This document shows positions 33,248 through 42,171 of a DNA stretch of 64,000 nucleotides, one piece after another. The stretch's first letter is position 1. Each line of letters opens with the position of its first letter. Below the pieces are notes generated by a model. It ran no database searches. It saw nothing but the letters and a program-made list of their open reading frames with translations, and was not told where the DNA came from. Both the position numbers and the translations under genes were made by a program. Source of the DNA: Xanthomonas hortorum (GTDB lineage: Bacteria; Pseudomonadota; Gammaproteobacteria; Xanthomonadales; Xanthomonadaceae); the NCBI RefSeq assembly GCF_024339125.1, contig NZ_CP101417.1, positions 1,798,001-1,862,000 on the forward strand. Direction: 5' to 3'.

Positions 33248-35749
33248 ATGACCACCAACGACACCCTTGCCGCGATCGCCGCCGGTACCTTAGCCACCAC
33301 CCCCAGCGTTCCGGCCAGTGTCGGTGCACCTGGTTGCGGCGCGCCTGAATTGACCGACCCGTCGGATGTTGTGCCGCCCCCCCGCCAAGCCATTGCAATG
33401 CACGCACAGACCATCGAAGAACAAACCGTCTCCACCTGGATCACCAAGGAAGCCGGCAACCGCAAGATTCCGTTCGAGCCGGAGCGCCTGGAGCGCGCCA
33501 TCGACCAGATCCATGCCGAATTTCCGCAGCTGGACGTGGCCGACTACAAGCGTTCGGTGTTCGGCTTTGTCGACCGCAAGGACAGCGTCAACGCCGACGA
33601 CCTGGTCGACCACCTGATCCGCGAGGCCGAGGCCCGCGTCGATCTGACCACCCCGGAGTGGGAGCACTTCGCCGCGCGTCTGTACCTGCGCCGCCTGTAC
33701 AAGCGCGCCAGCCGCAACCGTTTCTACGACGCCAGCCAGAAGTACGGCTCGTTCGTCGGCCTGCAGGAGAGCCTGGCCGACCGCAATGTCTATTCCAACG
33801 ACATCCTGCGCCGCTACTCCAAGGACGAACTGATCGAAGCCGGCAAGATGATCGAGCCGGAGCGCGACAAGCTGTTCGCTTACAACGGCCTGTACCTGCT
33901 GGCCACCCGTTACCTGGCCACCGACAACTCGCGCGGCGTGTTCGAGCTGCCGCAGGAGCGTTGGCTGACGATTGCGCTGTACCTGATGCAGGATGAGATC
34001 GGCAACGGCAAGGGCAGCCGCGAGCGCCGCATGCAGCTGGTGGGCGAGGCCTACTGGGCGCTGTCCAACCTGTACATGACCGTGGCCACGCCCACGCTGG
34101 CCAATGCCGGCAAGGTCGGCGGCCAGCTATCGAGCTGCTTCATCGACACCGTCGACGACAGCCTGCAGGGCATCTACGACTCCAATACCGACGTGGCGCG
34201 CGTGTCCAAGCACGGCGGCGGCGTCGGCGCGTACCTGGGCTATGTGCGTTCGTCGGGTTCAGCGATCCGTGGCGTGTCCAATTCCTCCGGCGGCGTGGTG
34301 CCGTGGATCAAGCAGCTCAACAACACCGCGGTGTCGGTGGACCAGCTGGGCCAGCGCAAGGGCGCCATCGCGGTCTATCTGGATATCTTCCACCGCGACA
34401 TCGAGTCGTTCCTGGATCTGCGCCTGAACAACGGCGACCAGCGTCTGCGCGCGCACGACGTGTTCACCTCGGTGTGCATCCCAGACCTGTTCATGGAAGC
34501 GGTCGAGCGTCGCGGCGACTGGTACCTGTTCGATCCGCACGAAGTGAAGCGCATCAAGGGCTGGTATCTGCAGGACTTCTACGACGAGAAGAAGGGCGAC
34601 GCCAACAGCAGCTTCCGTCGCAAGTACGAAGAAGTCGTCGCCGACGAGCGCATCACGCGCAAGACCGTCAAGGCGATCGAAATCTTCAAGCGCATCATGG
34701 TCAGCCAGCTGGAAACCGGCAACCCGTTCATGTTCTATCGCGATGAAGTCAATCGCAAGAATCCGAACAAGCACGAGGGCATGGTCTATTCGTCCAACCT
34801 GTGCACTGAGATCCTGCAGAACATGAGCCCCACGCGGATGATGCAGGAGATCATCAGCGGCAATCAGATCGTCACCACCAAGAAGGCGGGCGACTTCGTC
34901 GTGTGCAACCTGTCCTCGATCAACCTGGGCCGCGCGATCATCGCGCAGGACGACCAGGCAGATCTGCTGGGCGCCGACGTGCTGGAACGGTTGATCCCGA
35001 TCCAGGTGCGCATGCTCGACAACGTGATCGATCTGAATCAGCTGCCGGTGCCGCAGGCCACCATCACCAACCAGAAGTACCGCGCCATCGGTCTGGGCAC
35101 CTTCGGCTGGCACCATCTGCTGGCGCAGAAGTCCATCCATTGGAACGCCAAGGAAGCCGAGGATTACAGCGACGAGCTGTACGAGCGCATCAATTATCTG
35201 ACCGTCCAGGCGAGCATGGAGCTGGCCAAGGAAAAGGGCACCTACAGCGTGTTCCGCGGCAGCGACTGGCACACCGGCGAGTACTTCCGTGCGCGCGACT
35301 ACAACAGCCCGCAGTGGCTGGAGTTGTCCGCACAGGTGGCCGTCAATGGCGTGCGTAACGCCTGGATGCTGGCGGTTGCGCCGAACATGAGCACCGCGCA
35401 GATCGCCGGCTCCACCGCCTCGATCGACCCGATCTACAGCGCGTTTTACTACGAAGAAAAGAAGGACTTCCGTCGTCCGGTCGCCGCGCCCGGCCTGTCG
35501 CTGGAAACCTGGCCTTACTACGAAAAGGGCGCCTACAAGGTCGACCAGTTCGCCAGCGTGCGCCAGAACGCGCGCCGCCAGCGCCACATCGACCAGTCGA
35601 TCAGCTTCAACTTCTACGTGCCCAGCACCATCCGTGCGAGCACGTTGCTGGATCTGCACATGACCGCCTGGCGCGAAGGCCTGAAGACCACGTACTACGT
35701 GCGCTCCAACGACATCGACATCAGCGAATGCGAGTGGTGCAGTAGCTAA
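33248..35749 (+). CDS. nrdA: Class Ia ribonucleotide reductase, alpha subunit
   Basis: Protein of 833 aa. ATG 33248 is the first plausible start; Met51 (MHAQTIEEQ) is the alternative. An ATP-cone spans about 60-155 (TKEAGNRKIPFEPERLERA). The catalytic barrel follows with GGQLSSCFIDTVDD, NLCTEILQNMSP (active-site Cys) and AGSTASIDPIYSAFYYEEKK. The C-terminal ECEWCSS holds the redox Cys pair that is reduced by thioredoxin or glutaredoxin. It reduces ribonucleoside diphosphates with NrdB. A flavodoxin and thioredoxin lie downstream. Confidence 0.95.
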   Translation: MTTNDTLAAIAAGTLATTPSVPASVGAPGCGAPELTDPSDVVPPPRQAIAMHAQTIEEQTVSTWITKEAGNRKIPFEPERLERAIDQIHAEFPQLDVADYKRSVFGFVDRKDSVNADDLVDHLIREAEARVDLTTPEWEHFAARLYLRRLYKRASRNRFYDASQKYGSFVGLQESLADRNVYSNDILRRYSKDELIEAGKMIEPERDKLFAYNGLYLLATRYLATDNSRGVFELPQERWLTIALYLMQDEIGNGKGSRERRMQLVGEAYWALSNLYMTVATPTLANAGKVGGQLSSCFIDTVDDSLQGIYDSNTDVARVSKHGGGVGAYLGYVRSSGSAIRGVSNSSGGVVPWIKQLNNTAVSVDQLGQRKGAIAVYLDIFHRDIESFLDLRLNNGDQRLRAHDVFTSVCIPDLFMEAVERRGDWYLFDPHEVKRIKGWYLQDFYDEKKGDANSSFRRKYEEVVADERITRKTVKAIEIFKRIMVSQLETGNPFMFYRDEVNRKNPNKHEGMVYSSNLCTEILQNMSPTRMMQEIISGNQIVTTKKAGDFVVCNLSSINLGRAIIAQDDQADLLGADVLERLIPIQVRMLDNVIDLNQLPVPQATITNQKYRAIGLGTFGWHHLLAQKSIHWNAKEAEDYSDELYERINYLTVQASMELAKEKGTYSVFRGSDWHTGEYFRARDYNSPQWLELSAQVAVNGVRNAWMLAVAPNMSTAQIAGSTASIDPIYSAFYYEEKKDFRRPVAAPGLSLETWPYYEKGAYKVDQFASVRQNARRQRHIDQSISFNFYVPSTIRASTLLDLHMTAWREGLKTTYYVRSNDIDISECEWCSS

Positions 35750-35929
35750 AGCGCATTCGCGCTTTCGCTTCCACAGTTCGCGTTGCGAACTGTGGACCCT
35801 GCTTCATTAGCTCCCACACCCCGCGCCTTTGGCGCGCCCCCTGACTCAGGGGGCTTTCCTCCAGCACGATTTGTTGTCGCCGCCCAGCTGCACACGTGGA
35901 CGGCGCCCGGAACACGAGTAGAGACCCAC

Positions 35930-36973
35930 ATGTCCGCAACACCGCTTGAGCGCATCAAGATCCTGGAGCCGCGTCACCCCAATCGCTCCACCGCCATCAT
36001 CAATGGCCAGACCTCCGGCATCCTCAACTGGAACGACATCCCGTACCCGTCCTTCTATCGGGCCTACAAGGAGCTGTCGACCAACTTCTGGATCCCCGAC
36101 GAGGTGGACATGAAGGGCGACGCGCGCCAGTACAACGAGCTGTCGGCGCGCGAGAAGAACGCCTACGATTCGATCATCGGCTTGCTGGCCACGCTGGATT
36201 CGCCGCAGACGCGCTTCATCTACAACGTCGCCGAATACATCACCGACCCGGCCGCGCATGCCAATGCCGCGATCATCGGCCAGCAGGAAGTGATCCATAA
36301 CGAGAGCTACAGCTACGTGCTGGCCTCGATCACCGGCCTGGCCGATCAGAACCGTGTGTTCGAGCTTGCCCGCACGCATCCGACCATCATCAAGCGCAAC
36401 GCGCCGATCATGGGCGCCTACGACGACTTCCTGCGCGACAAGACCGCCGAAACGCTGATCCGCGCGCTGATCCAGTCCTCGATCCTGGAAGGCATCAACT
36501 TCTATTCCGGCTTTGCGTATTTCTACAATCTGGTCCGCCAGAACCGCATGACCGGCACTGGCAAGATCATCAGCTTCATCAACCGTGACGAGCTGGCGCA
36601 TTCCAAGTTCATCAGCGAGCTGATTCGCGCCATCATCGGCGAGAACCAGGCGCTGCAGGGCGACCAGCTCACCGACTACGTGCACAAGGCCTTCGAGCAC
36701 GCGATCGACCTGGAAACGGTGTGGACGGCCGAAGTGCTGGACGGCATCGACGGTATCGATGTGGACGAGATGATCCGCTACGTGAAGTACCGCGCCAACA
36801 AGATGGCCGGCATGCTCGGCATCGAGAAGCTGTACGAAGGCGCCAACGACAACGTGATGCCGTGGATCAAGGCCTACGCCGACAACTTCACCGAAACCAA
36901 GACCGACTTCTTCGAGATGCGTAATGCCAGCTACAAGAAGACCAACTCGGATAACGGCTTCGACGATCTGTGA
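35930..36973 (+). CDS. nrdB: Class Ia ribonucleotide reductase, beta subunit
   Basis: Protein of 347 aa starting MSATPLERIK. Metal ligands are in place: Asp90, Glu120 and His123 (EVIH), Glu187, Glu221 and His224 (ELAH). The radical tyrosine is Tyr127, four residues after His123, as in E. coli R2. It generates and stores the tyrosyl radical used by NrdA. A 180-bp gap separates it from nrdA, with an imperfect hairpin near 35758-35800 (CGCGCTTTCG region). Confidence 0.95.
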   Translation: MSATPLERIKILEPRHPNRSTAIINGQTSGILNWNDIPYPSFYRAYKELSTNFWIPDEVDMKGDARQYNELSAREKNAYDSIIGLLATLDSPQTRFIYNVAEYITDPAAHANAAIIGQQEVIHNESYSYVLASITGLADQNRVFELARTHPTIIKRNAPIMGAYDDFLRDKTAETLIRALIQSSILEGINFYSGFAYFYNLVRQNRMTGTGKIISFINRDELAHSKFISELIRAIIGENQALQGDQLTDYVHKAFEHAIDLETVWTAEVLDGIDGIDVDEMIRYVKYRANKMAGMLGIEKLYEGANDNVMPWIKAYADNFTETKTDFFEMRNASYKKTNSDNGFDDL

Positions 36974-36975
36974 GG

Positions 36976-37190
36976 AGCCGGGATTCGGGAGCTTGGATTT
37001 GAGATGAGTTGAAAAAAGCAGGGATTCGAGATTTGGGATTCGTCACGGCAGCATCGAAGCGCCGATACGGATCCTGGATTGAAGACTGGGACTTAGACGT
37101 CTGCAACAAGCACTTGATGCGCTCTTGCGAATCCCCAATCCCGACTCTCAGCTCTTCAACGAATCCCTAATTCCGACTCCCCAATCCCCG
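36976..37190. repeat. GGGATTCG-type dispersed repeat, inverted arms
   Basis: The gap after nrdB is built from variants of GGGATTCGGG/GATTTGGGATTCG on the left and their complements CGAATCCCCAATCCCGAC and GACTCCCCAATCCC on the right. This gives long imperfect inverted arms. Such AT-richer GGGATT repeats are a frequent xanthomonad intergenic type. No gene is present. Confidence 0.7.
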
Positions 37191-37194
37191 CCCC

Positions 37195-37680
37195 ATGAAC
37201 ATCCTGCTTGCACTCGCATCGCTCAGCGGCAACACGCGTGATGTTGCACGCAGTGTGGCCTTGCGCTGCGAAGCCGCCGGGCATGCGGTGACCTGGGTGG
37301 AAACCGATGTGCAGACGCTGGCGCAAGTGCCGCACGCGCCGGGACACTACGAACTGGTTCTGCTCGGTAGCTGGACCGACAACGGTGGCCGCACACCGGC
37401 AGAGATGAAACGCTTCATCGTCGAGCTGGTCGAAACGCTGGGCAAGCCACCGCAGGTGGCGGTGTTCGGCACCGGCGAAACGCAGTGGGGCGAAGACTAT
37501 TTCTGCGGCGCGGTGCACCGTATGGCACAGTTCTTTGCCAGCCCGTTTCCACGTTTGACCATCGAACAGATGCCCCACGGCGTGCGCGATGCGCAGGCCA
37601 TCGCTACCTGGACCGATGCGGTCCTGGCCCAATGCAAGAATCAATTCCATGATGCAGACCATTACCGTCACCTCGCCTGA
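37195..37680 (+). CDS. Flavodoxin family protein of the nrd locus
   Basis: Protein of 161 aa. The FMN phosphate loop is LASLSGNTRDVA (7-18), followed by LLGSWTDNGGRTPAEMKRF and VAVFGTGETQWGEDYFCGA, as in flavodoxin/NrdI-type proteins. It lies behind nrdB and overlaps the thioredoxin-like gene, which suggests a role as electron donor for radical-cofactor maintenance, by analogy with NrdI. True NrdI normally serves class Ib or Ie enzymes, so its partner here is uncertain. Confidence 0.8.
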   Translation: MNILLALASLSGNTRDVARSVALRCEAAGHAVTWVETDVQTLAQVPHAPGHYELVLLGSWTDNGGRTPAEMKRFIVELVETLGKPPQVAVFGTGETQWGEDYFCGAVHRMAQFFASPFPRLTIEQMPHGVRDAQAIATWTDAVLAQCKNQFHDADHYRHLA

Positions 37681-37978
37681 GCACTACACCGCCGCCTTGG
37701 CTGCGCATCCACGCGCGCTGGTGGATTTCTACAAGGACAATTGCCCCGGCTGTCGCATGCTCGACATGTCGCTGGACAAGTTTGCCGCCAGCGACGCCGC
37801 CGACGGTGTGGCCTTGTTGAAGGTAAAGCTGGAAGTGGTGGGCGAAGAATTCTTCCGTGATCTCGGCCTGCGCCAGACCCCGACCCTGGCGCTGTATCGC
37901 GATGGCAGCGAAGTGGCGCGCCTGCCGGGCTTCCAGTCGCCGGCGCAGGTGGAAACGGCGGTCAAGAGCAGCCTCTGA
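37652..37978 (+). CDS. Thioredoxin-fold protein with CPGC motif
   Basis: Protein of 108 aa, overlapping the flavodoxin stop. The active site is Cys31-Pro-Gly-Cys34 in DNCPGCRML, inside a thioredoxin fold with the cis-Pro loop RQTPTLALYRDG. CPGC differs from the usual CGPC and resembles atypical thioredoxins and NrdH-like donors. Context suggests it reduces the NrdA cysteine pair. Met at 37649 is an equivalent start. Confidence 0.8.
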   Translation: MQTITVTSPEHYTAALAAHPRALVDFYKDNCPGCRMLDMSLDKFAASDAADGVALLKVKLEVVGEEFFRDLGLRQTPTLALYRDGSEVARLPGFQSPAQVETAVKSSL

Positions 37979-38073
37979 GTCGTCGATGTAACCTATCTTC
38001 GATGCGCGTCATCGAAGATCTCGGTACACGCCGCCGTATCGACAAGCGAACGATGACGTGAACTCAGCGCTCT

Positions 38074-38097
38074 CGTAGGAGCGGCCCCAGCCGCGAC
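38074..38097 (+). repeat. REP half-copy
   Basis: CGTAGGAGCGGCCCCAGCCG followed by CGAC is a short hairpin version of the GTAGGAGCG repeat. It lies in the 385-bp gap (37979-38363) after the thioredoxin gene, in which no gene was seen. Confidence 0.7.
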
Positions 38098-38363
38098 TGC
38101 CTTCCCGATAAAAACATATCGCGCGCAAGGCAGTTCGCGGGCATGCGCCACGCAGACTGCCAGCCATCGACCAATGCAGTTGAGCCGGCAGCATTGCCTC
38201 CAACGCGTGTCTGCGCCGGCGTCGGCACAACGGACAGCACTACAGCAGCGGCGCTGCGTTCCGGCGGACGCCGCTGCGGCTTGAAGGCATCTCCGGCGCG
38301 CGCCCGGCTGTTGCAATCGCTTTGGCACGCAGTGGCCGCACATCCCCCTCTTTGGAAACCCGC

Positions 38364-38771
38364 ATGTCAGACAGCTCGCAGACGCCTCCCCCGACCGAAG
38401 TGCGCATGGTCGAGATCGTATTCCCCAACCACACCAACCACATGGGCACGTTGTTCGGCGGCCAGGCACTGGCGTGGATGGACAAGGCCGCATTCCTGGC
38501 AGCATCGCGCTATGCGCGGCGTGCGGTGGTGACCGCGCGTTCGGATCAGGTGGATTTCAAACTGCCGATCCGCCAGGGCCAGATGGTGGAAACCATCGCG
38601 CGCGTGGTGTCGGTGGGGCGCAGCTCGATCAAGGTGGAAGTGGAATTGATCGCCGAAGACCTGCTCAGTGGCGCGCGCGAGCTGTGCACGCGCGGTCACT
38701 TCGTGATGATCGCGCTCGGCGCCGATGGCAAGCCGACCACGGTGACGCCGTTGCCCGCACCGCAGGCCTGA
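38364..38771 (+). CDS. Acyl-CoA thioesterase (YciA/hotdog family)
   Basis: Protein of 135 aa. The hotdog thioesterase signature PNHTNHMGTLFGGQALAWMD (22-41) holds the conserved Asn and Asp of the active site; later strands are VDFKLPIRQGQMVE and SSIKVEVELIAEDL. Such cytoplasmic hexameric enzymes hydrolyse acyl-CoAs of various lengths. It stands alone between repeats and a lipoprotein gene. Confidence 0.88.
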   Translation: MSDSSQTPPPTEVRMVEIVFPNHTNHMGTLFGGQALAWMDKAAFLAASRYARRAVVTARSDQVDFKLPIRQGQMVETIARVVSVGRSSIKVEVELIAEDLLSGARELCTRGHFVMIALGADGKPTTVTPLPAPQA

Positions 38772-38839
38772 ACCGCTTGCGGTAGGCGGCAGTGGTGCGC
38801 GCGGTAGACTCGGTCTCTTTACTCACAGGAAGTCATGCG

Positions 38840-39541
38840 ATGCGAAGGATCCGCGCACCGCGCTGGATGGCGGTGCTGATGATGACCGCGCTGCTCGGCG
38901 CGTGCCGCGCGCCGCTGCCGGCCCAGAGTGACAAGGCCGTTGCGCCGATGGATCCGGATCGCGTGCTGATCGGTCGCATCCAGGGCAGCGCCGACATCAG
39001 TCCGCTGCTTGGGAAAAAAGTGGCCATTGAAGGCATCGTGACCCGCAGCCTGGCGGGCGATAGCGACGAGATGGGCCAGGAGCTTGCCGAAACCCTGGGC
39101 GATGGCAATCGCGGCAAGGTGGTGGGCTGGTTTGTGCAGGACGAGGGCGATGGCGTGGATGCGACCTCCGACGCCGTGTTCGTGCTCGATCAGGGCTATG
39201 ACACCGGAATCGGTGTACCCGGTGAGAGCGAGTACACGATGCGGATGGGCACGCGCGTACGCACGGGCGACCGGATCAAGGTGCGTGGTGTGGTCGCCGA
39301 GGTCGGGCAGGACATCGCGGCCGACCAACCGCGCAGCAGTGGGCATCAGGTCGGTCGCGGCGACCCGGCGGGCAGCATCACCACGATCGAGGCCGGCTGG
39401 ATCACCCTGCTGTCGCGCCGTGAGCGCCGGCCGGCGATCGCGTTGGTCGACACGGATCCGGAGCGCAGCGCGGAAGAATCCGCCGAGGCGATGCGCCTCA
39501 GTGCTACGGGATCAGCGGCTCCCGCTAGTGCACGACCCTGA
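38840..39541 (+). CDS. Lipoprotein with nuclease-type OB-fold domain
   Basis: Protein of 233 aa. ATG 38840 starts a lipoprotein signal with lipobox LLGAC (Cys22). The mature part resembles the N-terminal OB-fold of extracellular endonuclease/exonuclease/phosphatase proteins (IGRIQGSADISPLLGKKVAI, GWFVQDEGDGVDATSDAVFV, GDRIKVRGVVAEVG). The catalytic nuclease domain is absent, so it is a stand-alone binding domain in the envelope. Ligand unknown. Confidence 0.7.
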   Translation: MRRIRAPRWMAVLMMTALLGACRAPLPAQSDKAVAPMDPDRVLIGRIQGSADISPLLGKKVAIEGIVTRSLAGDSDEMGQELAETLGDGNRGKVVGWFVQDEGDGVDATSDAVFVLDQGYDTGIGVPGESEYTMRMGTRVRTGDRIKVRGVVAEVGQDIAADQPRSSGHQVGRGDPAGSITTIEAGWITLLSRRERRPAIALVDTDPERSAEESAEAMRLSATGSAAPASARP

Positions 39542-39603
39542 GCAAGTACTGACGGCTCTGTCGACCGCTATAGCGCAACGCCATGCGGCCGCGCGCGAAG
39601 TGC

Positions 39604-40119
39604 TTACTCCTCGACTTCGCGGTCCTCGCGCTTGGTTTCTTCCATCGCCTCGGGCTCCAGCTCTTCGGCGCTGCGGTTGAGTTTGACGAATACGCCCCAG
39701 GCGATCAGCAGCAGCGCCGCGCACAGACCCACCGCGGCCGCGTACGGCAGCTTGGCCGGGTCGTCGTGCATCAGCTCGAAGATCGACACCAGCGTTTCGA
39801 TCGCCAGTGCAATCACGATCACCACGAAAAAGCGCGACAGATAACGCCGCACCCGCGTGGGCCCGCTGACTTTGACATCGCGCAGGATCTCTTCTTCGAA
39901 GATGGTCTGGCCCAGTTCCAGTGTCACCAGCGCCACTGTGAGCAGACCGATCGCCTCCAGCACCACGTTGAAGCGATCGCGCACCACCATGTCGCCGCCC
40001 GGCGTAAACCCGTGCCACAGCTCCAACCCGGCCATCGCCACCAGACCCGCCGCGCACAGCACGAAAAACGCCAGGATTACGAAGTGACCGGCACGGAACA
40101 GGTGGCTGAGCAGTTTCAT
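39604..40119 (-). CDS. Small integral membrane protein, PsiE-like
   Basis: Protein of 171 aa. ATG 40119 starts MKLLSHLFRAGHFVILAFFV. Four membrane helices are visible (about 10-32, 52-72, 90-112, 120-142), with a polar loop containing FEEEILRDVKV and the motif RYLSRFFVVIVIALAIETLV, similar to phosphate-starvation PsiE-like proteins. The C-terminal tail is acidic. Function unknown. Confidence 0.65.
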   Translation of the reverse strand: MKLLSHLFRAGHFVILAFFVLCAAGLVAMAGLELWHGFTPGGDMVVRDRFNVVLEAIGLLTVALVTLELGQTIFEEEILRDVKVSGPTRVRRYLSRFFVVIVIALAIETLVSIFELMHDDPAKLPYAAAVGLCAALLLIAWGVFVKLNRSAEELEPEAMEETKREDREVEE

Positions 40120-40272
40120 GGCGAGCACGACGGGCGAGGGGATGCAGAGCATCGTGTGCAACGCGTCGTTGCAGCGCGAAGGCAGCGGCAATGCCGATTT
40201 CTATCGCGCGCGGCGCGCGGCATCGCATGACATGCAGCGATGCGCAGTGCCACCTCGACGTATCGACATCAA

Positions 40273-40320
40273 CCCTTCCCCCATCGGGGGAAGGTGCCCG
40301 CAGGGCGGATGGGGGTACGG
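40273..40320 (+). repeat. CCCTTCTCCC-type repeat unit
   Basis: CCCTTCCCCCATCGGGGGAA followed by GGTGCCCGCAGGGCGGATG and GGGGTACGG. The same unit appears at 57720-57768 and 57903-57951. It carries two small hairpins and a GGGTACGG end. Confidence 0.8.
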
Positions 40321-40361
40321 TTTACACGCAGCCCAACAACCGCCCGCACACCCCAACAACC

Positions 40362-41300
40362 TCAGCTATGCCGCAACACCTGATACGCCTGCAGATGCAC
40401 ATTCGCCGCCATCAGCAGCGGCGCATTACGCCCGGTCTCGCGTACCCGCTTCAGCATGTCGCCAACGATCTGCGCCGCTTCCACGTCCTGGCCGGCTTCC
40501 AGATCGCGCAGCATCGAGGCCTTCAACGGCGAATCCACCTGCAACAAGGTCTGCAGCGCCTTGGCGCGCGCAGCTTCCGGAATCGGCTGCCCGGCCGCAT
40601 CGGCGGCCCACAGGCATTCGTTGTACACGCCGTTGATCAACGCGCGGCCGTCGTCGGTGGCCACGATCGCACCGACCGGCGCACGCATCAGGCAGGTGGC
40701 CGCCGCCAGCGCGGTGAGGAAGCTGTACTTGATCCACTGCTCCTGCGCGATCTGCTCGCTGGCCACATGATCGATGCCGGCCTGCGCGCAGGCCGCAGCA
40801 AACGCCTGCACCCGCGCTGAGCTGGCACTGCCACTGCGCTCACCGAAGGTCATCGCCGCCGGCTTGCCCAGGTGCAGAATCTCGCCGTGCTCGCCCTTGG
40901 TCGCACTGATGAAGCACAGCCCGCCCAACACCCGCGCGGCACCGAAGCGCTCGTCCAGCGCCGCGTAGTGCCGCAGACCGTTGAGGATCGGCAGCACCGT
41001 GGTGTGCTCGCCGACAGCCGGCGCAATCGCCTCGATCGCGCTGTCCAAGTCGTAGGCCTTGCAGCTGAGGATCACCAGATCGAACGGCCGCTGCGCCACC
41101 AGCGCCGGCAGGTCCTGCGCGGTGACATGCACCACCGGCAGATCCGCATCGCCGAGCGGGCTGCGGATGCGCAGGCCATCGGCCTGCAACTGCGCCGCAC
41201 GCGCATCGCGCACCAGGAAGGTGACATCGACCCCGGCCTGCGCCAGACGTCCGCCGAAATAACCGCCGGTGCCACCGGCGCCGAGGATGAGGATATGCAT
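40362..41300 (-). CDS. panE: 2-dehydropantoate 2-reductase (ketopantoate reductase)
   Basis: Protein of 312 aa. The NADP Rossmann motif GAGGTGGYFGGRL is at 7-19. The helical C-terminal domain contains EQIAQEQWIKYSFL (with the catalytic Lys) and INGVYNECLWAADAAG. It reduces ketopantoate to pantoate in coenzyme A synthesis. Length and domain order match the PanE/ApbA family; some family members act on other 2-oxo acids. Confidence 0.88.
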   Translation of the reverse strand: MHILILGAGGTGGYFGGRLAQAGVDVTFLVRDARAAQLQADGLRIRSPLGDADLPVVHVTAQDLPALVAQRPFDLVILSCKAYDLDSAIEAIAPAVGEHTTVLPILNGLRHYAALDERFGAARVLGGLCFISATKGEHGEILHLGKPAAMTFGERSGSASSARVQAFAAACAQAGIDHVASEQIAQEQWIKYSFLTALAAATCLMRAPVGAIVATDDGRALINGVYNECLWAADAAGQPIPEAARAKALQTLLQVDSPLKASMLRDLEAGQDVEAAQIVGDMLKRVRETGRNAPLLMAANVHLQAYQVLRHS

Positions 41301-41418
41301 CAGAATCTCCGTTCAGCTTGATGGTTGGAGCGTGTTGGGCAAGGTGTTAAAGTCGCAACCGGATCGGGGATTCTCGGTCGGCATCAGGCTCTGGCGGAAT
41401 CGCCGGGGCCTTTTGTTT

Positions 41419-42171
41419 TTACGGGAAGCATTTCAATCCGTAGCCGAGATAACGGCCAGTGGCATCCTTGTCCAGCTTCTGCTCGATGACGTCCCACGCA
41501 CGATTGGGTTGGTCGGGACGCAACTGCCGCATCCCGATCGGACGCGCGACCAGATCGGCCAGCTGCAACTCGATCGCATTGCTTTTCTTGTCGCAGATCA
41601 CCGGATCGAACGGCATTTCGACACCAGAAAAATTGTCGCCGCCACAGATCCGGCGAAATGCCAATTCCAGGTCCTGATCCTCGTTATGTCCACGCGCCTC
41701 GCACAGCACGTGCGTGGTCAATGGTGCGCCGCGTTGCGCAACCTGGCCCTGCTTGCTGAGCTTGTAGTACATCCGCTCCAGGCAGAAACGCATCGAGATT
41801 TCATACGGATTTTCCCCGCGCTGGCGATCCTGAAGGCGGCGTTTGTCGATGACGGCGGCAAAAATCGTCATCGGCGCGGAGGCCAATGCATCTGTCAGTA
41901 CATCGATAAACGCCTGTTTCCTTTCGCGATCGCGCAATACCGAAAACGGCCCGATATCCCGGCGGATCTCACGTTCATGCAGCACCACGGCATCGTGGCC
42001 GAACGTCGCAAACTTGATCCGTTGAATCGCCGGTACCACCGCAGCCATGTAATCGCGTTTGCTGATCAGGCAGCAAGACAGCACGAACAAGGGGAAGGCC
42101 GGATCGATGTTCGCCATCCCGTGGTCGCCGCTTTCATCGACGAATACGATGTAGTCGCTGAACTGCACCAT
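41419..42171 (-). CDS. DUF3800 domain protein coupled to an ABC transporter
   Basis: Protein of 250 aa. The DUF3800 signature VFVDESGDHG is near the N-terminus (residues 9-18), with a later acidic segment ELQLADLVARPIG. This RNase H-like fold family is frequent in mobile and defence loci, and its function is mostly unknown. ATG 42171 shares a base with the ABC permease stop (TGATG), so it is translated with the transporter. The downstream flank (41301-41418) is short and gene-free. Confidence 0.8.
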   Translation of the reverse strand: MVQFSDYIVFVDESGDHGMANIDPAFPLFVLSCCLISKRDYMAAVVPAIQRIKFATFGHDAVVLHEREIRRDIGPFSVLRDRERKQAFIDVLTDALASAPMTIFAAVIDKRRLQDRQRGENPYEISMRFCLERMYYKLSKQGQVAQRGAPLTTHVLCEARGHNEDQDLELAFRRICGGDNFSGVEMPFDPVICDKKSNAIELQLADLVARPIGMRQLRPDQPNRAWDVIEQKLDKDATGRYLGYGLKCFP

